NCBI GenBank assembly: GCA_034007295.1
Contig: JAVERC010000005.1
Span: 62,001 to 126,000 of the forward strand
Origin: JACKCP01 sp034007295
GTDB lineage: Bacteria; Desulfobacterota; Desulfobacteria; Desulfobacterales; JACKCP01
Direction: 5' to 3'
Length of the DNA: 64,000 nt
Of this stretch, positions 26,327 through 36,019 are shown one piece after another. Position 1 is the first letter of the stretch. Each line of letters starts with the position of its first letter. The notes under the pieces were generated by a model. That model was not told the DNA's origin. It was given only the letters and a program-made list of their open reading frames with translations, and did not search any database. The translations under genes and the position numbers were made by a program.

Positions 26327-27432
26327 AAAAGTTTCTCCAGTAAGCGGTCACCTTCATCAAAAAAACCTTGCGGCCATAAATCAATTCTTCCGCTTTCGTC
26401 TATTTCAGGATTAACAACCAGAGCTTCATGAACTGAAGTTTTACTTCTTTCAAGATAAAAAACCTTTACTTCGTGGGAGGGTATAATTTTTTCACGAACA
26501 CAAACCCTTATTCCATTAAGAAAATGATCTGAATGGGTTTCTATAAAAAGCTGAACTCCGTTGTTTGCAGCTATAGAACAAAGCCTTCCAAGAGTTGACT
26601 GACCTGCAGGATGAAGATGAGCTTCCGGATTTTCAATAATTATCATATCACCAGGCTTTGAGCGAAGTATTGCAGTTAGAACCGGCAATACAAAAGTCAA
26701 ACCAAACCCTACATTCTGTGGTTTGAAATCTGCTGTAATATCAGTTCCCTGCTGAAAGGCATAATTAAGTGAAACAACATTCATTGCAGGCTGAAGCTTT
26801 GCATGAATCCTTACCCCAGGTGAAATTTCAGCCATCCATTTATCAAGGTTGTCAAGCAGGGACAATGATGGTGAATCCTTATGTTTCAGTGCTTCAACAG
26901 CCAAAGGAGACAATCCGTATTCAGCAATATAGTGAGCTGTAAATTCACCATGATTGCCAAGGGAATTTAAATCTCTAATATAATAATCTGAAACTTCATA
27001 TGATGATTTAGGACTTATCCTGTCTGCACTTAAATATTGAAACTGTCTTGTAAAAAGACTTTTTTCAACAATTTTTTCATTAATGTTACTGCTGCCTGCC
27101 TTTAAAGGCTGCAAATCTGATTTACTGTCATAATCAAAGGAAAAATTAAAGGGATTTTCATTTTCCCAGGTAAGTGTAAATTCAATTGCTTCCTTTTCTG
27201 CACTTTCAGCTAAAATATCCTGCCCTGTACCCAGGGATACATAATCGCCTTTTAAAAGAAGTCCTTTATTAAAAAGAGTGTTTTTTTCATTGGACTGTCT
27301 AAGCAGTAAAAGAGCCTGAATAAGTGAAGACTTGCCCATACCGTTAAGACCGCTGAATAAATTAAGCGATGCAAGGGGAAACTGTGCGTTATTCAATGAT
27401 TTAAAACGCTGAATTCTTATAAATTTAAGCAT
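26323..27432 (-). CDS. AAA (SMC/OLD-like) ATPase, DUF3696 type
   Basis: ABC-like ATPase of 369 aa with Walker A GLNGMGKSS at about residues 28-36, a Q-loop region near ALLLLRQS, and Walker B IIIENPEAHLHP at about 260. The H-loop follows in ETHSDHF (about 285). The C-terminal part fits the DUF3696 domain of small defence-associated ATPases related to OLD/RecF. No TOPRIM domain is visible after the H-loop, so any nuclease must be another subunit. The start overlaps the DUF262 gene by 8 bp and the end overlaps the unknown gene by 4 bp, so the three are translationally coupled. I infer a sensor/ATPase role within the defence operon. Confidence 0.88.
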   Translation of the reverse strand: MLKFIRIQRFKSLNNAQFPLASLNLFSGLNGMGKSSLIQALLLLRQSNEKNTLFNKGLLLKGDYVSLGTGQDILAESAEKEAIEFTLTWENENPFNFSFDYDSKSDLQPLKAGSSNINEKIVEKSLFTRQFQYLSADRISPKSSYEVSDYYIRDLNSLGNHGEFTAHYIAEYGLSPLAVEALKHKDSPSLSLLDNLDKWMAEISPGVRIHAKLQPAMNVVSLNYAFQQGTDITADFKPQNVGFGLTFVLPVLTAILRSKPGDMIIIENPEAHLHPAGQSTLGRLCSIAANNGVQLFIETHSDHFLNGIRVCVREKIIPSHEVKVFYLERSKTSVHEALVVNPEIDESGRIDLWPQGFFDEGDRLLEKLL

Positions 27433-28612
27433 TTAAAATCTCCAATATAAGCTGGTTTACTTTATCACGCCTTGTTCTGTAATGATCTTTTTTCTGGGTT
27501 GAATAGGTAATTGACCTGAAATAATCATTATCAGTTTTCATAAGTTCAAAATGTTTATCTTCAAGTGCTTTTTTTCTCTTAATCAGACCCTGCATTTTTT
27601 CATCTGACAATCCTGAAAGAGCATTCATCCAGACTTCAAAAAGAGTTGAATTTTTACGCCTTTTTTTTGAGTGATTACCGTCTGTAATTTTTTCAAAGGC
27701 CCTGTCTCCAAAAATTTCCCAGCACCTTTTTATTGCAAGACAAAATGAATTTTTAAATTCAATCAGCTCTTCCTTTGAAGAATTTTCCAGTTTTTTTATC
27801 ATCTCATCAAGAAATGTTGCTATATTTTTTTTACTTTGTTCATAATCCATAAATCTAAATGCAAGAAAGCGGAGAACCATTTCCTGGTCAACCATTCTGC
27901 GGCTCTGATTTCCAATTGTTTTAACAAGAAACTCATCCTCTGCAAGTTCTTCAAGATATTTTCTTATTTCAGGTTTTACCATGGCGTTTCTGATTTCCTG
28001 GTCATTTAAAACAATACCGCCTGTATTTATTCTCCTGAAAATTGAATACTTTACGGCATCAGGTGTACCAGACTGAATTAAAAACTCAGTAACAGAACAT
28101 TCATTTATTCTTCGCTGATAGGTTCTTGGAAGATCATCATAGGAAAACCCTGTAAAATCTTTCAGATATTCCAGCCCCCGAAGTTTTAATTTTTTGTCTA
28201 TTACAAACTTTTTTATGGCAGAAAGCCTTTGAAGTCCGTCTACAATAAGCCAGTTGTCATCATTTGATGCATCAAAATAAAATGCAGGAAGAGGAATACG
28301 TATAAGAATAGATTCAATAAGCCTGGACATTTTCTGATTGTCCCACAAATCTCCATGTCGTTGAAAATCCGTATATAAATCAATATCTTCGTTTACAATC
28401 CTGTTAATAATATTACTCAAGGCATCCTGTTTTGGTATTATATTTATTTCAGAGGGGTCAAAAGGTTCTTGCATCACAGGATCTAAATCTTCATTGTCAT
28501 CTTCTTTTTCAGATGCTGTATCAACATTTTCAATCTCAATAATATCTTCTATAAAATTGTTTTCTAATTTTTTTTTCATGCTTGAATTATCTTGATTTTC
28601 ACAAAAAGTCAT
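27425..28612 (-). CDS. DUF262 (GmrS/ParB-like) protein
   Basis: A 395-aa protein with an acidic leader (about 20-55) followed by a DUF262 domain. The diagnostic motif is DGLQR at about residues 125-129, preceded by QRHGDLWD...PLPAFYF and followed by FRRINTGG near 190. This ParB/sulfiredoxin-like fold hydrolyses nucleotides in GmrSD-type and related defence proteins. No DUF1524/HNH nuclease domain follows, so the nuclease half of GmrSD is missing. It begins 2 bp after the methylase stop and runs into the ATPase gene. It is the first gene of a three-gene cassette placed between methylase and helicase. Confidence 0.88.
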   Translation of the reverse strand: MTFCENQDNSSMKKKLENNFIEDIIEIENVDTASEKEDDNEDLDPVMQEPFDPSEINIIPKQDALSNIINRIVNEDIDLYTDFQRHGDLWDNQKMSRLIESILIRIPLPAFYFDASNDDNWLIVDGLQRLSAIKKFVIDKKLKLRGLEYLKDFTGFSYDDLPRTYQRRINECSVTEFLIQSGTPDAVKYSIFRRINTGGIVLNDQEIRNAMVKPEIRKYLEELAEDEFLVKTIGNQSRRMVDQEMVLRFLAFRFMDYEQSKKNIATFLDEMIKKLENSSKEELIEFKNSFCLAIKRCWEIFGDRAFEKITDGNHSKKRRKNSTLFEVWMNALSGLSDEKMQGLIKRKKALEDKHFELMKTDNDYFRSITYSTQKKDHYRTRRDKVNQLILEILNA

Positions 28613-28614
28613 AA

Positions 28615-31600
28615 TTACAACCTCTGATTTCTAACAGCTTCTGCAATAATTCTTGCACAGCTTGCCTCAATATCTGGTTTAAATATTTTTGTTGGTTTAA
28701 GGTCTTCTCTTTTTTCAGCTAAATAATCTGCCATTTTGGACAAAAGCCCTTTGTTCTGAATATAATTTGGACAGTTTTCCATAAGATGCAAAAGCACATC
28801 ATCAACTTCAAACTCTTTTGAAAGCTCAAACATTGAATAAAGAAGAGCCCTTAAAGGTGTTTTGGAAATTTCAGCATCACCTGACATCAAAGAACCTTTA
28901 AATTCAGTAGAAAGCTTTAGCCTTGCATTGTTTGCCTTTGATTTGTCGCTCATAAGCTGATCATAATGGCGTACTTTAAAAGCCTTGGCAAAATTCTGGT
29001 AATTATCAAGGGTTTTATTTCCCTGATGCTCCATTTCAGCCATTTTAAGATAAAACCGCTCAACAGCCTGAAGTTTCTGCCATTCTTCCTTTTCAAAACC
29101 AACAGGAACAAGAAACTGAACAGCAGTTTGAACTGCAAAGTCTATAAGTTCATCAACAAAGGTTTTTTTGTTTTTCTGCCTTGGAGCTTCTGCCTCTGAA
29201 ACCATATCCTTTCCGTCAATTTTTGAATATGATGTAAGAACTTTCAAGGCTGCGGCATAACCTGCCATATGTAGATCTGCATCAGAATAAAGGCCTTCCA
29301 GACTTTTTTCTTTAACTTTTGTATCAAGGCCCATAAGAGATTCAACCTGCTCTTTTACTGCATCCTGAATTTCCCAGGCAAGGTCGTCTCTGAATGTTTC
29401 AAGTTCCCTGTGGCGTTTTCTTAGAACAAGAATAATTGTTCCCTTTACATTTGCACCTTTTCTAAGGGATGACTCTGTTTCTGTTACAACATACCATGCA
29501 GCAGTAACCTGAAGACCGCTTGCCCAGATAATATTTGTCATATCAGACCAGATAGAACCGCTTTGATGGGTAAACATTAAAACCTGAATTCCGTTGTCAG
29601 GCATTTTCTGTGCTGTTTTACCATAGGCTGATATCATTGCCCGCCTGAAATCCTCATCTTCTCCCTTTATTGCAAGAGACCGCCTGCTGTCCCATGTCCA
29701 GTGTGAAAATTCCTCAGGCGGATTTTTTCTCAGCCAGGCAATAAAAAATTCTGTTATTTCTTCGTATTTTACTGCATCTCCGTATGGGGGGTCGGTTATG
29801 TAGATATCGTTTTCTGTTTCAATATTTTGTGCAGGGTGAGTTTTAACGGTTGTTTTCACATCATAAAAGGGATAGCTTTTACAACCTTTTAAAGTTATTT
29901 GATTAGTTAAATATTCAAGAGATCTGCACCCATAATTATAAAAAGTGTTCAATGCTTGATTATAAAATACGTGACCAACAGCATCTACACCTTCTGAAGG
30001 ATCCCACACACAAAGTTTGCTACTTCTATTAAGTGCCTGGGATAAAGAAATATACACATCACTTGTTTTTGCATATTTTTTCAATAAACCATTAATATAT
30101 AACTGCCGAGGATTAAACAAATGATGCCAATGGGTCCAGCCTCTGGTTCTAATTGGCTCATCTGTTTTCTCTCCGGCTTCAATAACCATATCAGGAATAT
30201 ATCCTTTTTCCTGCCACTCACCAAGATGGGTTTTGACATAATCAATAACCTTTTTTTCACGCTCAAGGTCATCATTTGTAACTGAACGGAAATGATATTC
30301 GTATTGCGAGCTGTTTGGCTTTTTTTTCATCCATTGAATACAATAAAGCCGTTCCTGGAAAATATCATCGGGTCTTGGAATAAAATCGGATTTTTCCCAC
30401 AGCCTGAGACGGTTTTTGTTTTCTTTGCCGTCCTTATAATCGCCTCGGATTGTTTTAATATTTACACGATGTTGCTTTATACCATCAAATGAATGAACTA
30501 AATATCCATTCTGAATAGTTCCATCTTTTGCTTCATTAACTTCATCTTTTGTAGAAACATATTCAATACTAATATCATATGAGAAGTCTAAATAATTTGG
30601 TAACAATTTTGCAACAACCCTTTTACCCTTACTAATAATAAATGAAGGCAACAAAGGAACTCTCCACCCAGTTTCTGGACATATTACTTCGTGACAATAC
30701 AAAAAAGCTTTAGCCTGCCAACCGTTATTATCAGTTTCAACGCCTAATTCATCAATTTTTTCTCTAACTTTTTTTACCAAGCCTGCCTGATGCTTTTCAA
30801 TAAAAACTCTTTGAGCTGGTGATGCACCAACAATATTTGCTCCGCCCCAGGTAAGCATACAGGCAATGGGATTAAGATCTGATGCATAAACATCACATCC
30901 AAGCCTTGCTGCTTCAAAAGGAATCTGGCCTGAACCACAAAATACATCAGCAAGTTTTGGTCTGTGTCCAAATCTTGCAATTCCCATCTGCTCAACAAGC
31001 TCTGAAAAACAATCTGCACTTGTACCAAGATGTTTGTTAACCTTTTCCCATATATGAAAATGAACTTTGTCTCCAAGTTCTTCCGGCCTTTTTGCCTTAG
31101 AAACATTTTCATTATATTTTGAGTATGGAAGAGCCTTTGCCTCAAGTTCAAGCCTTTGATCTTCAGAAACAGAGTCTGCCCATAAAAGAACCGGAACTTT
31201 TCTTTTTTTTTTGCCGGACTGAACTACTTCAACCTCATAATCCTTAATATCAAAAGGTGTATAAATGGGAAGTTCAACATCTTCTTTAACATAAAACCAT
31301 TTATTTGTTTCAAGCCCTTTTACCCTTAAAGCAATATCACAAGGCTTTATTCTTCCAAGACGCAAAGCCATGGATTTTTCATCCATTCCCATTAAAAGCT
31401 CAAAAACCTCAAGATCTTTAAGGCTGTCATCTGTTAAGGGAAGAAGGCAGCCAAGTGTACATGCCTTGTTTAAAATAAGGGGTTTTCTTCCTTTCCAGTA
31501 ACTTCCAAGAGCAGTCAGGGTTTTCCCTTGATTTGCCATTTGTTCCTTGAAACTTTCAGCAGATATTTTCTGCACAGGAAAAAGTCCTTCAATAAGAGCT

Positions 31601-31635
31601 GGTTTATCTTTCCATTCAAACGGTTCAAGAGCCAT
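28615..31635 (-). CDS. DUF1156 DNA methyltransferase
   Basis: A 1006-aa DNA N6-adenine/N4-cytosine methylase. The N-terminal DUF1156 region (about 1-100) contains the conserved GLFPVQKIS stretch. The SAM-binding motif is FCGSGQIPFEAARLG (near 233), and the catalytic DPPYGDAVKY lies far downstream near residue 612. Motif order is SAM then catalytic, with a long insertion between. The last 250 residues are helical. It probably marks host DNA so that the operon's effectors spare it. Start and stop overlap neighbours by 1 bp (TAATG) or lie 2 bp away. Related methylases are the M of helicase-methylase-ATPase systems. Confidence 0.92.
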   Translation of the reverse strand: MALEPFEWKDKPALIEGLFPVQKISAESFKEQMANQGKTLTALGSYWKGRKPLILNKACTLGCLLPLTDDSLKDLEVFELLMGMDEKSMALRLGRIKPCDIALRVKGLETNKWFYVKEDVELPIYTPFDIKDYEVEVVQSGKKKRKVPVLLWADSVSEDQRLELEAKALPYSKYNENVSKAKRPEELGDKVHFHIWEKVNKHLGTSADCFSELVEQMGIARFGHRPKLADVFCGSGQIPFEAARLGCDVYASDLNPIACMLTWGGANIVGASPAQRVFIEKHQAGLVKKVREKIDELGVETDNNGWQAKAFLYCHEVICPETGWRVPLLPSFIISKGKRVVAKLLPNYLDFSYDISIEYVSTKDEVNEAKDGTIQNGYLVHSFDGIKQHRVNIKTIRGDYKDGKENKNRLRLWEKSDFIPRPDDIFQERLYCIQWMKKKPNSSQYEYHFRSVTNDDLEREKKVIDYVKTHLGEWQEKGYIPDMVIEAGEKTDEPIRTRGWTHWHHLFNPRQLYINGLLKKYAKTSDVYISLSQALNRSSKLCVWDPSEGVDAVGHVFYNQALNTFYNYGCRSLEYLTNQITLKGCKSYPFYDVKTTVKTHPAQNIETENDIYITDPPYGDAVKYEEITEFFIAWLRKNPPEEFSHWTWDSRRSLAIKGEDEDFRRAMISAYGKTAQKMPDNGIQVLMFTHQSGSIWSDMTNIIWASGLQVTAAWYVVTETESSLRKGANVKGTIILVLRKRHRELETFRDDLAWEIQDAVKEQVESLMGLDTKVKEKSLEGLYSDADLHMAGYAAALKVLTSYSKIDGKDMVSEAEAPRQKNKKTFVDELIDFAVQTAVQFLVPVGFEKEEWQKLQAVERFYLKMAEMEHQGNKTLDNYQNFAKAFKVRHYDQLMSDKSKANNARLKLSTEFKGSLMSGDAEISKTPLRALLYSMFELSKEFEVDDVLLHLMENCPNYIQNKGLLSKMADYLAEKREDLKPTKIFKPDIEASCARIIAEAVRNQRL

Positions 31636-32219
31636 TAAATATTTCCTTTTTCCATAAAATCAAAATTAAACTCCATTTCCCGGGTATCTGACTTTTTAAT
31701 TTTTGGTTTTTTTTTGGGTTCAACCTTAATACTTGATGCATCTGACAAGGCACAATAAAGAGCCTTGCGCCAGCCCCTTTTAAACTGGTCAAAGTTTCCT
31801 GCCTCTGCTGCTGTTTTTGAATAAAGCCACCATCTTTCTTCAGGACGAAGTGCAAGCCATTTCTGGCAAATTACTATACATTCTTCAGGAAGTGCATGTT
31901 CTGCGGCCCACCCAAGAACACAGAGTTCTTTTCCAAGAAACCTGTCAAGTTTTACTTTCCCTGTTGACCAGCTCCCTGTACTCATTTTTTTTGCTTTCAG
32001 ACGTGTATTAAAATCTCTTCTTGCATCGTCTCTTATTTTGGTCCAGAGCTCCCTTGCAAGAACAAGCCTGCATTCTTGAGTTTCACGCCGGCTTTCATCT
32101 CCGTCAAATCCAAAATCTTCATAAATTGAAACCCCGTCACGGGGACCTTTAGGGATTTCCACATAAAAATGATGCACACCAAAAGCTGAGGGAGCACCAA
32201 AGTCAATGGTTTTGCTCAT
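31635..32219 (-). CDS. DUF3780 protein
   Basis: A 194-aa protein that I recognise as DUF3780, a family known mainly from its position beside DUF499 and DUF1156 genes. Conserved features include FGVHHFYVEIPKGPRDGV near the start and the tryptophan-rich middle (CVLGWAAEH, RPEERWWLYSKTA). Its biochemical role is unknown to me. I chose the ATG at 32219 (MSKTIDFG) because the family block begins there and GAGAGG-type sequence precedes it; the frame is open to 32267. It overlaps the DUF499 gene by 17 bp and the methylase by 1 bp. Confidence 0.82.
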   Translation of the reverse strand: MSKTIDFGAPSAFGVHHFYVEIPKGPRDGVSIYEDFGFDGDESRRETQECRLVLARELWTKIRDDARRDFNTRLKAKKMSTGSWSTGKVKLDRFLGKELCVLGWAAEHALPEECIVICQKWLALRPEERWWLYSKTAAEAGNFDQFKRGWRKALYCALSDASSIKVEPKKKPKIKKSDTREMEFNFDFMEKGNI

Positions 32220-35200
32220 TTTGCTCAACCTCTCCGTTTTGAATTTCCAGACTAAATTTTTTGGCAAACTGAGTCAAATCATAGCCTGTTGGGACATGAG
32301 CTTTTTTAAATCTCATTATAACCGGAGCATCAGGGTCTATAAGACTTTGAAGGTTTGAAAGTTCTTTTTCAATAAATTCTGCACTTATTTTAATTTCACC
32401 AAAGGACAGATTTATAATTTGTTTTCCTGTTCCAAGGGTTAAGGTTACCTGTTCAAAAGAAATATTTTTTTCCTTTGCAATCTTAAGCCCTTCATAGGTT
32501 TTTGAGGAATTGTCCAGAACTTTTGGAGATGTGCTTACCCATACAGCCGGTGCTTCCTTGATAATTGGCACTTCTGTAGAACCTGAAGCAGGAAGTGTAA
32601 AATTTTTCTTTACTTCAAGACCTTCACATTCTGCAAATGCATAAACTGTGGTTTCTTCATTTCCAAGCTGAATTGGACAGGTATATTCTTTTCCGTTTCT
32701 TGGTTCTGAACCATCCAGAGTGTAAAGAATTTTACCCTTTGGTGCCACAAAAAGCTCTAAATTACGTGAAACTTTATCAAGTTTACATCTAAGTTTAAGC
32801 TGGTTTTCCCATGTTATTGGGTTTCCCTGAAGATTTTTTCCTGTTGGGTCAACTGCAAGAAACTGGACCCTTAAAGCTTTTGTTAAAAGATTATTTTCTT
32901 TTAAAACAGGACTTTGTTCTGAAACTTCACTATCTTCTGAATAATGAATTCTTGGACTGTTTCCTGAATTTGAAGCTTCAACTTTAATACGAACTTCTCC
33001 AAAATCATCGGGATCGAAAACTTCACATATAACAACCTGAGTTGTTTTAGGCTTTGGTTTTTTGGTTATATATCCATTCCCAAGATCCTCCCATATGCCC
33101 CTTTGATATGCTTCCAGTGCAAGATCATCAAAACCTTTTCCTGGAATCCACGGCATCTGGGTTTTTTGTTTCATTTTATCTATAAGATCAGTTTTTTTTG
33201 CTTCATCTGAAGACCCGAAAAGCAAAGATTCTGCCTTGGCCCTGAGTGCATCAAAATTATCTGGAATTTGAGTATAAAGCTTGATTGGATCAGAACTTAA
33301 AGTTTTAATAATCTGTTTTTCACCATTGTAGGGTTCATTTGAGGAATAAGTGCTGTCAAGAGCTTTTGCCCTTAAAGTATCTTTTCCCTGGCTGTTTCCC
33401 GGGAATAAAAGCTTATCAAAAACCGATAATACGGTTGTTTGAAAATCCTGCTCATACTGAGCTTTTTTTTCATCAAGTTCTTTTCTCTGGGGATGGGAAT
33501 TTTGAATTTCATTATCTGCCTTTGTAACAGCATAAACATGACGTGCTGATTTTTCCACGCTTGCTATTGAAGACTTGTCGCCGGTTAAAATAAGAATATT
33601 GTTTTTATTTATCAACTGGTCAAAAAACCTTGAATAAACACCCGGAGGCACTTTACCGTCTGGTTCAATAATTAACAGAGTACGCGATGTTTTTAAATAA
33701 GCTTCAGCATCATCAATTTCAGGCAGAGGCAGTATTTTTTCATAGGCTTCTTTTGTAACAGGCCTATACATTTCCTCAAGACGATGCCTGATTAATTCAT
33801 CAACCTTGTTCTGGGGAGCCTTGTCTGCATAACCCTGAAGCTTTTTTGTAAGATTTTCCTGATGGCTGAAATAATGCCTTCCCTCCTGGGTCTGGTGTAA
33901 ATACCAGGCTGATTTTTGAAGTTCTTCAAATGCATTTCTATAACCGCTGGCCTGATGATTAGGGTCTATGAGACATTCAAGCATTTCCCTTTCGCTAAGG
34001 CCTTTTACAGAATTTATTGCAGTTGAAAGGCTTGCTGTAAGTAAAAGAGCTCCTGCCTGTTTTGCATAATTGTTTCCATTATTTATATCAATCACCTGTG
34101 CATGTGCACTATCTGTTGAATCCCAGAGATCTTTTGCAATTACATCTCTCATTTCTGAAATTTCAGCCAGTTTTTCACGAACCTCATATATTGACAAATC
34201 AAAATGCTGGGCCCCGATAAGATAAATATCATCACTGCTTTGCCAAACTGATTTTAAAAGCCTTGAAACAAGCTCCATAAGACCGCGGGTCTGCTTGAAT
34301 TTTTCATTTTCCTTAAATAAAGCCACAAGGCTTTTAAAGCTTGGATGGAATGGGTAGGTTGATTCAATATCATTTGCCAGTGCTTCGGCACTTCTTTCAA
34401 CTGTTTTTGCCTTAGCTGCCTCTGCAAGTCTTGAAGCATAAACTGAAGCAATTTCTGCAATTTCACTTTTATCAGGAAGTGAAACAAAAAGGCGTTTTCT
34501 TAATATTTCATAAACTTCATTTGATTCAAGATTTACAGGGGTAATTGAAATTTCTGCACGTCCAAGTTCCTGTGATGCATCATCAAGAGCTCTTTGAATA
34601 AGTTTTCCACCTGTGTCATAGGCTGCCTCAAGATCTGAAACAACAATACAGACATTCTTTTTTTTCTGTGCTGCTGTAAGCATATTTGAAAAAGCTCTTG
34701 TTATTACATCTGCAATTGTTCCATGCCCTAAAACCTGGGTGCTGTAATAATGAAAATAGGGAGGCATTTCATCAAGAAGAATAAGGACAGGCTTTTCTCC
34801 CTCAAAAAGATTGAGCCAGGCCTGTTCATCAGGTGCTTTTGCTCCTGACTCCCAATATTCTCTAAAAAGACTTTCTTTACCAAGCTGAGCTGCAATTTCT
34901 CCCCAAAAATATCTGTGAGGATTATTTCTGCCGTTAAAAGCTGCTATTTTTGCTGAATCAAAATCTGACTTATAAGGCATTGTGCCAATTTTAGACTGTC
35001 TAAGTTCCAAATCTTTTGCAAGAAGCCCAAAACCTACCATTAAATGGGTTTTACCTCCGCCCATGGCCTGTTTTAAATGAAATACAGAATCATTTGACTT
35101 GCCGGCAAGACGTGCCATGCCCTTTGAAAGCAAAACTTTCATTCCGTCTGTAATAAAAGTCTTATTGAAATATTCATGTCCGTCTGTTTCATTAATGATC

Positions 35201-35283
35201 TGATCTAGTTTTTCTATCTGATCACCGACATTTATTTCAAGAGCATTTGGCTGTAATTGACATGCACTTCTAATGGTTTTCAT
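32203..35283 (-). CDS. DUF499 ATPase of the defence operon
   Basis: A 1026-aa P-loop ATPase of the DUF499 family. Walker A is AMGGGKTH at about residues 73-80 and Walker B is LILLDEMPPYF near 168. The C-terminal third contains a chitobiase-type beta-sandwich signature, YTLDGSEPRNG (near 850), usually a binding module. It is the first gene of seven, preceded by GGGAG 6 bp before the ATG and by a sigma70-like promoter. DUF499 ATPases occur with DUF1156 methylases and SNF2-type helicases in defence islands. The ATPase may control or load the others on invading DNA; that role is inference. Confidence 0.9.
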   Translation of the reverse strand: MKTIRSACQLQPNALEINVGDQIEKLDQIINETDGHEYFNKTFITDGMKVLLSKGMARLAGKSNDSVFHLKQAMGGGKTHLMVGFGLLAKDLELRQSKIGTMPYKSDFDSAKIAAFNGRNNPHRYFWGEIAAQLGKESLFREYWESGAKAPDEQAWLNLFEGEKPVLILLDEMPPYFHYYSTQVLGHGTIADVITRAFSNMLTAAQKKKNVCIVVSDLEAAYDTGGKLIQRALDDASQELGRAEISITPVNLESNEVYEILRKRLFVSLPDKSEIAEIASVYASRLAEAAKAKTVERSAEALANDIESTYPFHPSFKSLVALFKENEKFKQTRGLMELVSRLLKSVWQSSDDIYLIGAQHFDLSIYEVREKLAEISEMRDVIAKDLWDSTDSAHAQVIDINNGNNYAKQAGALLLTASLSTAINSVKGLSEREMLECLIDPNHQASGYRNAFEELQKSAWYLHQTQEGRHYFSHQENLTKKLQGYADKAPQNKVDELIRHRLEEMYRPVTKEAYEKILPLPEIDDAEAYLKTSRTLLIIEPDGKVPPGVYSRFFDQLINKNNILILTGDKSSIASVEKSARHVYAVTKADNEIQNSHPQRKELDEKKAQYEQDFQTTVLSVFDKLLFPGNSQGKDTLRAKALDSTYSSNEPYNGEKQIIKTLSSDPIKLYTQIPDNFDALRAKAESLLFGSSDEAKKTDLIDKMKQKTQMPWIPGKGFDDLALEAYQRGIWEDLGNGYITKKPKPKTTQVVICEVFDPDDFGEVRIKVEASNSGNSPRIHYSEDSEVSEQSPVLKENNLLTKALRVQFLAVDPTGKNLQGNPITWENQLKLRCKLDKVSRNLELFVAPKGKILYTLDGSEPRNGKEYTCPIQLGNEETTVYAFAECEGLEVKKNFTLPASGSTEVPIIKEAPAVWVSTSPKVLDNSSKTYEGLKIAKEKNISFEQVTLTLGTGKQIINLSFGEIKISAEFIEKELSNLQSLIDPDAPVIMRFKKAHVPTGYDLTQFAKKFSLEIQNGEVEQNEQNH

Positions 35284-35352
35284 TTAAAACTCCCGGCTTT
35301 CTTATTTTTTTATTTCTTGTTCCAAAAAATGGCCTGTTTTTTAATGCACAAT

Positions 35353-35381
35353 TTTATAAGTTTTCATTAAGCAAAGCTCAA
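35353..35381 (-). promoter_or_regulatory. Sigma70-like promoter of the defence operon
   Basis: On the minus strand TTGAGC (35381-35376) and TATAAA (35358-35353) are separated by exactly 17 bp, about 70 bp before the DUF499 start codon. Both hexamers differ little from TTGACA/TATAAT. Confidence 0.6.
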
Positions 35382-35405
35382 GATATCTAGGTAAAATAAA
35401 AAAAT

Positions 35406-35424
35406 CAAGCTCCCATTGGGAGCT
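35406..35424 (-). terminator. Terminator of the orphan 142-aa gene
   Basis: AAGCTCCC pairs with GGGAGCTT around ATT. Read on the minus strand it is followed by GATTTTTTTATTTT. It isolates the upstream 142-aa gene from the defence operon promoter. Confidence 0.85.
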
Positions 35425-35494
35425 TAAATGATATAAATTATCTTTTTTCTCTTATAAAAAAATTTTAGCTAAAACTTTATATTAGTTTTTATCT

Positions 35495-35923
35495 TTATAT
35501 TTTAGGAAACAATATTTCATTTTTATCTGAAAATTTTAAGTAAATATCTTCAATCATATCATCAATAACAGCGAAAGGAAGTTCTGTAACATCTATAAAG
35601 TACCTTGATGCAAAGCTATTTTTATTTATAGAATGATTAAATGTATCCTCTTCTAATTTTTCTCCTGCAAATTCTTTAAACAATTTAACAGCTTCATCAA
35701 CTTGTTCAGGATATCTTTCTGAGGCAGAAGGTGTAGTTAAAAGATCAATTATCAATTTATTATTTTTTAAATGGTGAATCCATACATCACAGCCTCGTTT
35801 TATTTGTAAAATTTTAGCATATCCATTTTCATTTCCTGAAAACCCCTTAACTTTCCCAGCTTTATTAAGTCCATCAACTTTTTTTGCAGCTAAATACAGT
35901 TTGTAATCTATTGTTTCAGTCAT
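35495..35923 (-). CDS. Unknown 142-aa protein upstream of the defence operon
   Basis: A small soluble protein of unknown family. It contains a DVWIHHLKNNKLIIDLL segment near residue 45, an acidic central helix (about 75-97) and a hydrophobic C-terminal helix (LPFAVIDDMIEDIYLKF). AAGGAT sits 7-8 bp before the ATG. It reads in the same direction as the defence operon but has its own terminator (35406-35424), so it is a separate unit. Upstream is a 25-bp perfect inverted repeat that could be an operator. It may be a regulator or accessory factor of the island, or unrelated cargo. Confidence 0.7.
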   Translation of the reverse strand: MTETIDYKLYLAAKKVDGLNKAGKVKGFSGNENGYAKILQIKRGCDVWIHHLKNNKLIIDLLTTPSASERYPEQVDEAVKLFKEFAGEKLEEDTFNHSINKNSFASRYFIDVTELPFAVIDDMIEDIYLKFSDKNEILFPKI

Positions 35924-35975
35924 TTTTTTATCCTTATTTTAATTTGACATAAATTTTCAACAGCAATAACACACA

Positions 35976-36000
35976 TGGTCTGTCAAAAACTGACAGACCA
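35976..36000. promoter_or_regulatory. Perfect inverted repeat upstream of the 142-aa gene
   Basis: TGGTCTGTCA (35976-35985) and TGACAGACCA (35991-36000) flank AAAAC. On the plus strand it is followed by TAAATGTTTTTTT, like a terminator, but no plus-strand gene precedes it. On the minus strand it lies 53-77 bp before the 142-aa start codon, where an operator would be expected. Either use is possible. Confidence 0.45.
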
Positions 36001-36019
36001 TAAATGTTTTTTTAAAAAA

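Noticed and set aside
27425..28612. Complete GmrSD type IV restriction enzyme
   Set aside because: Only the DUF262 half is present; no DUF1524/HNH region follows in this protein or the next gene.
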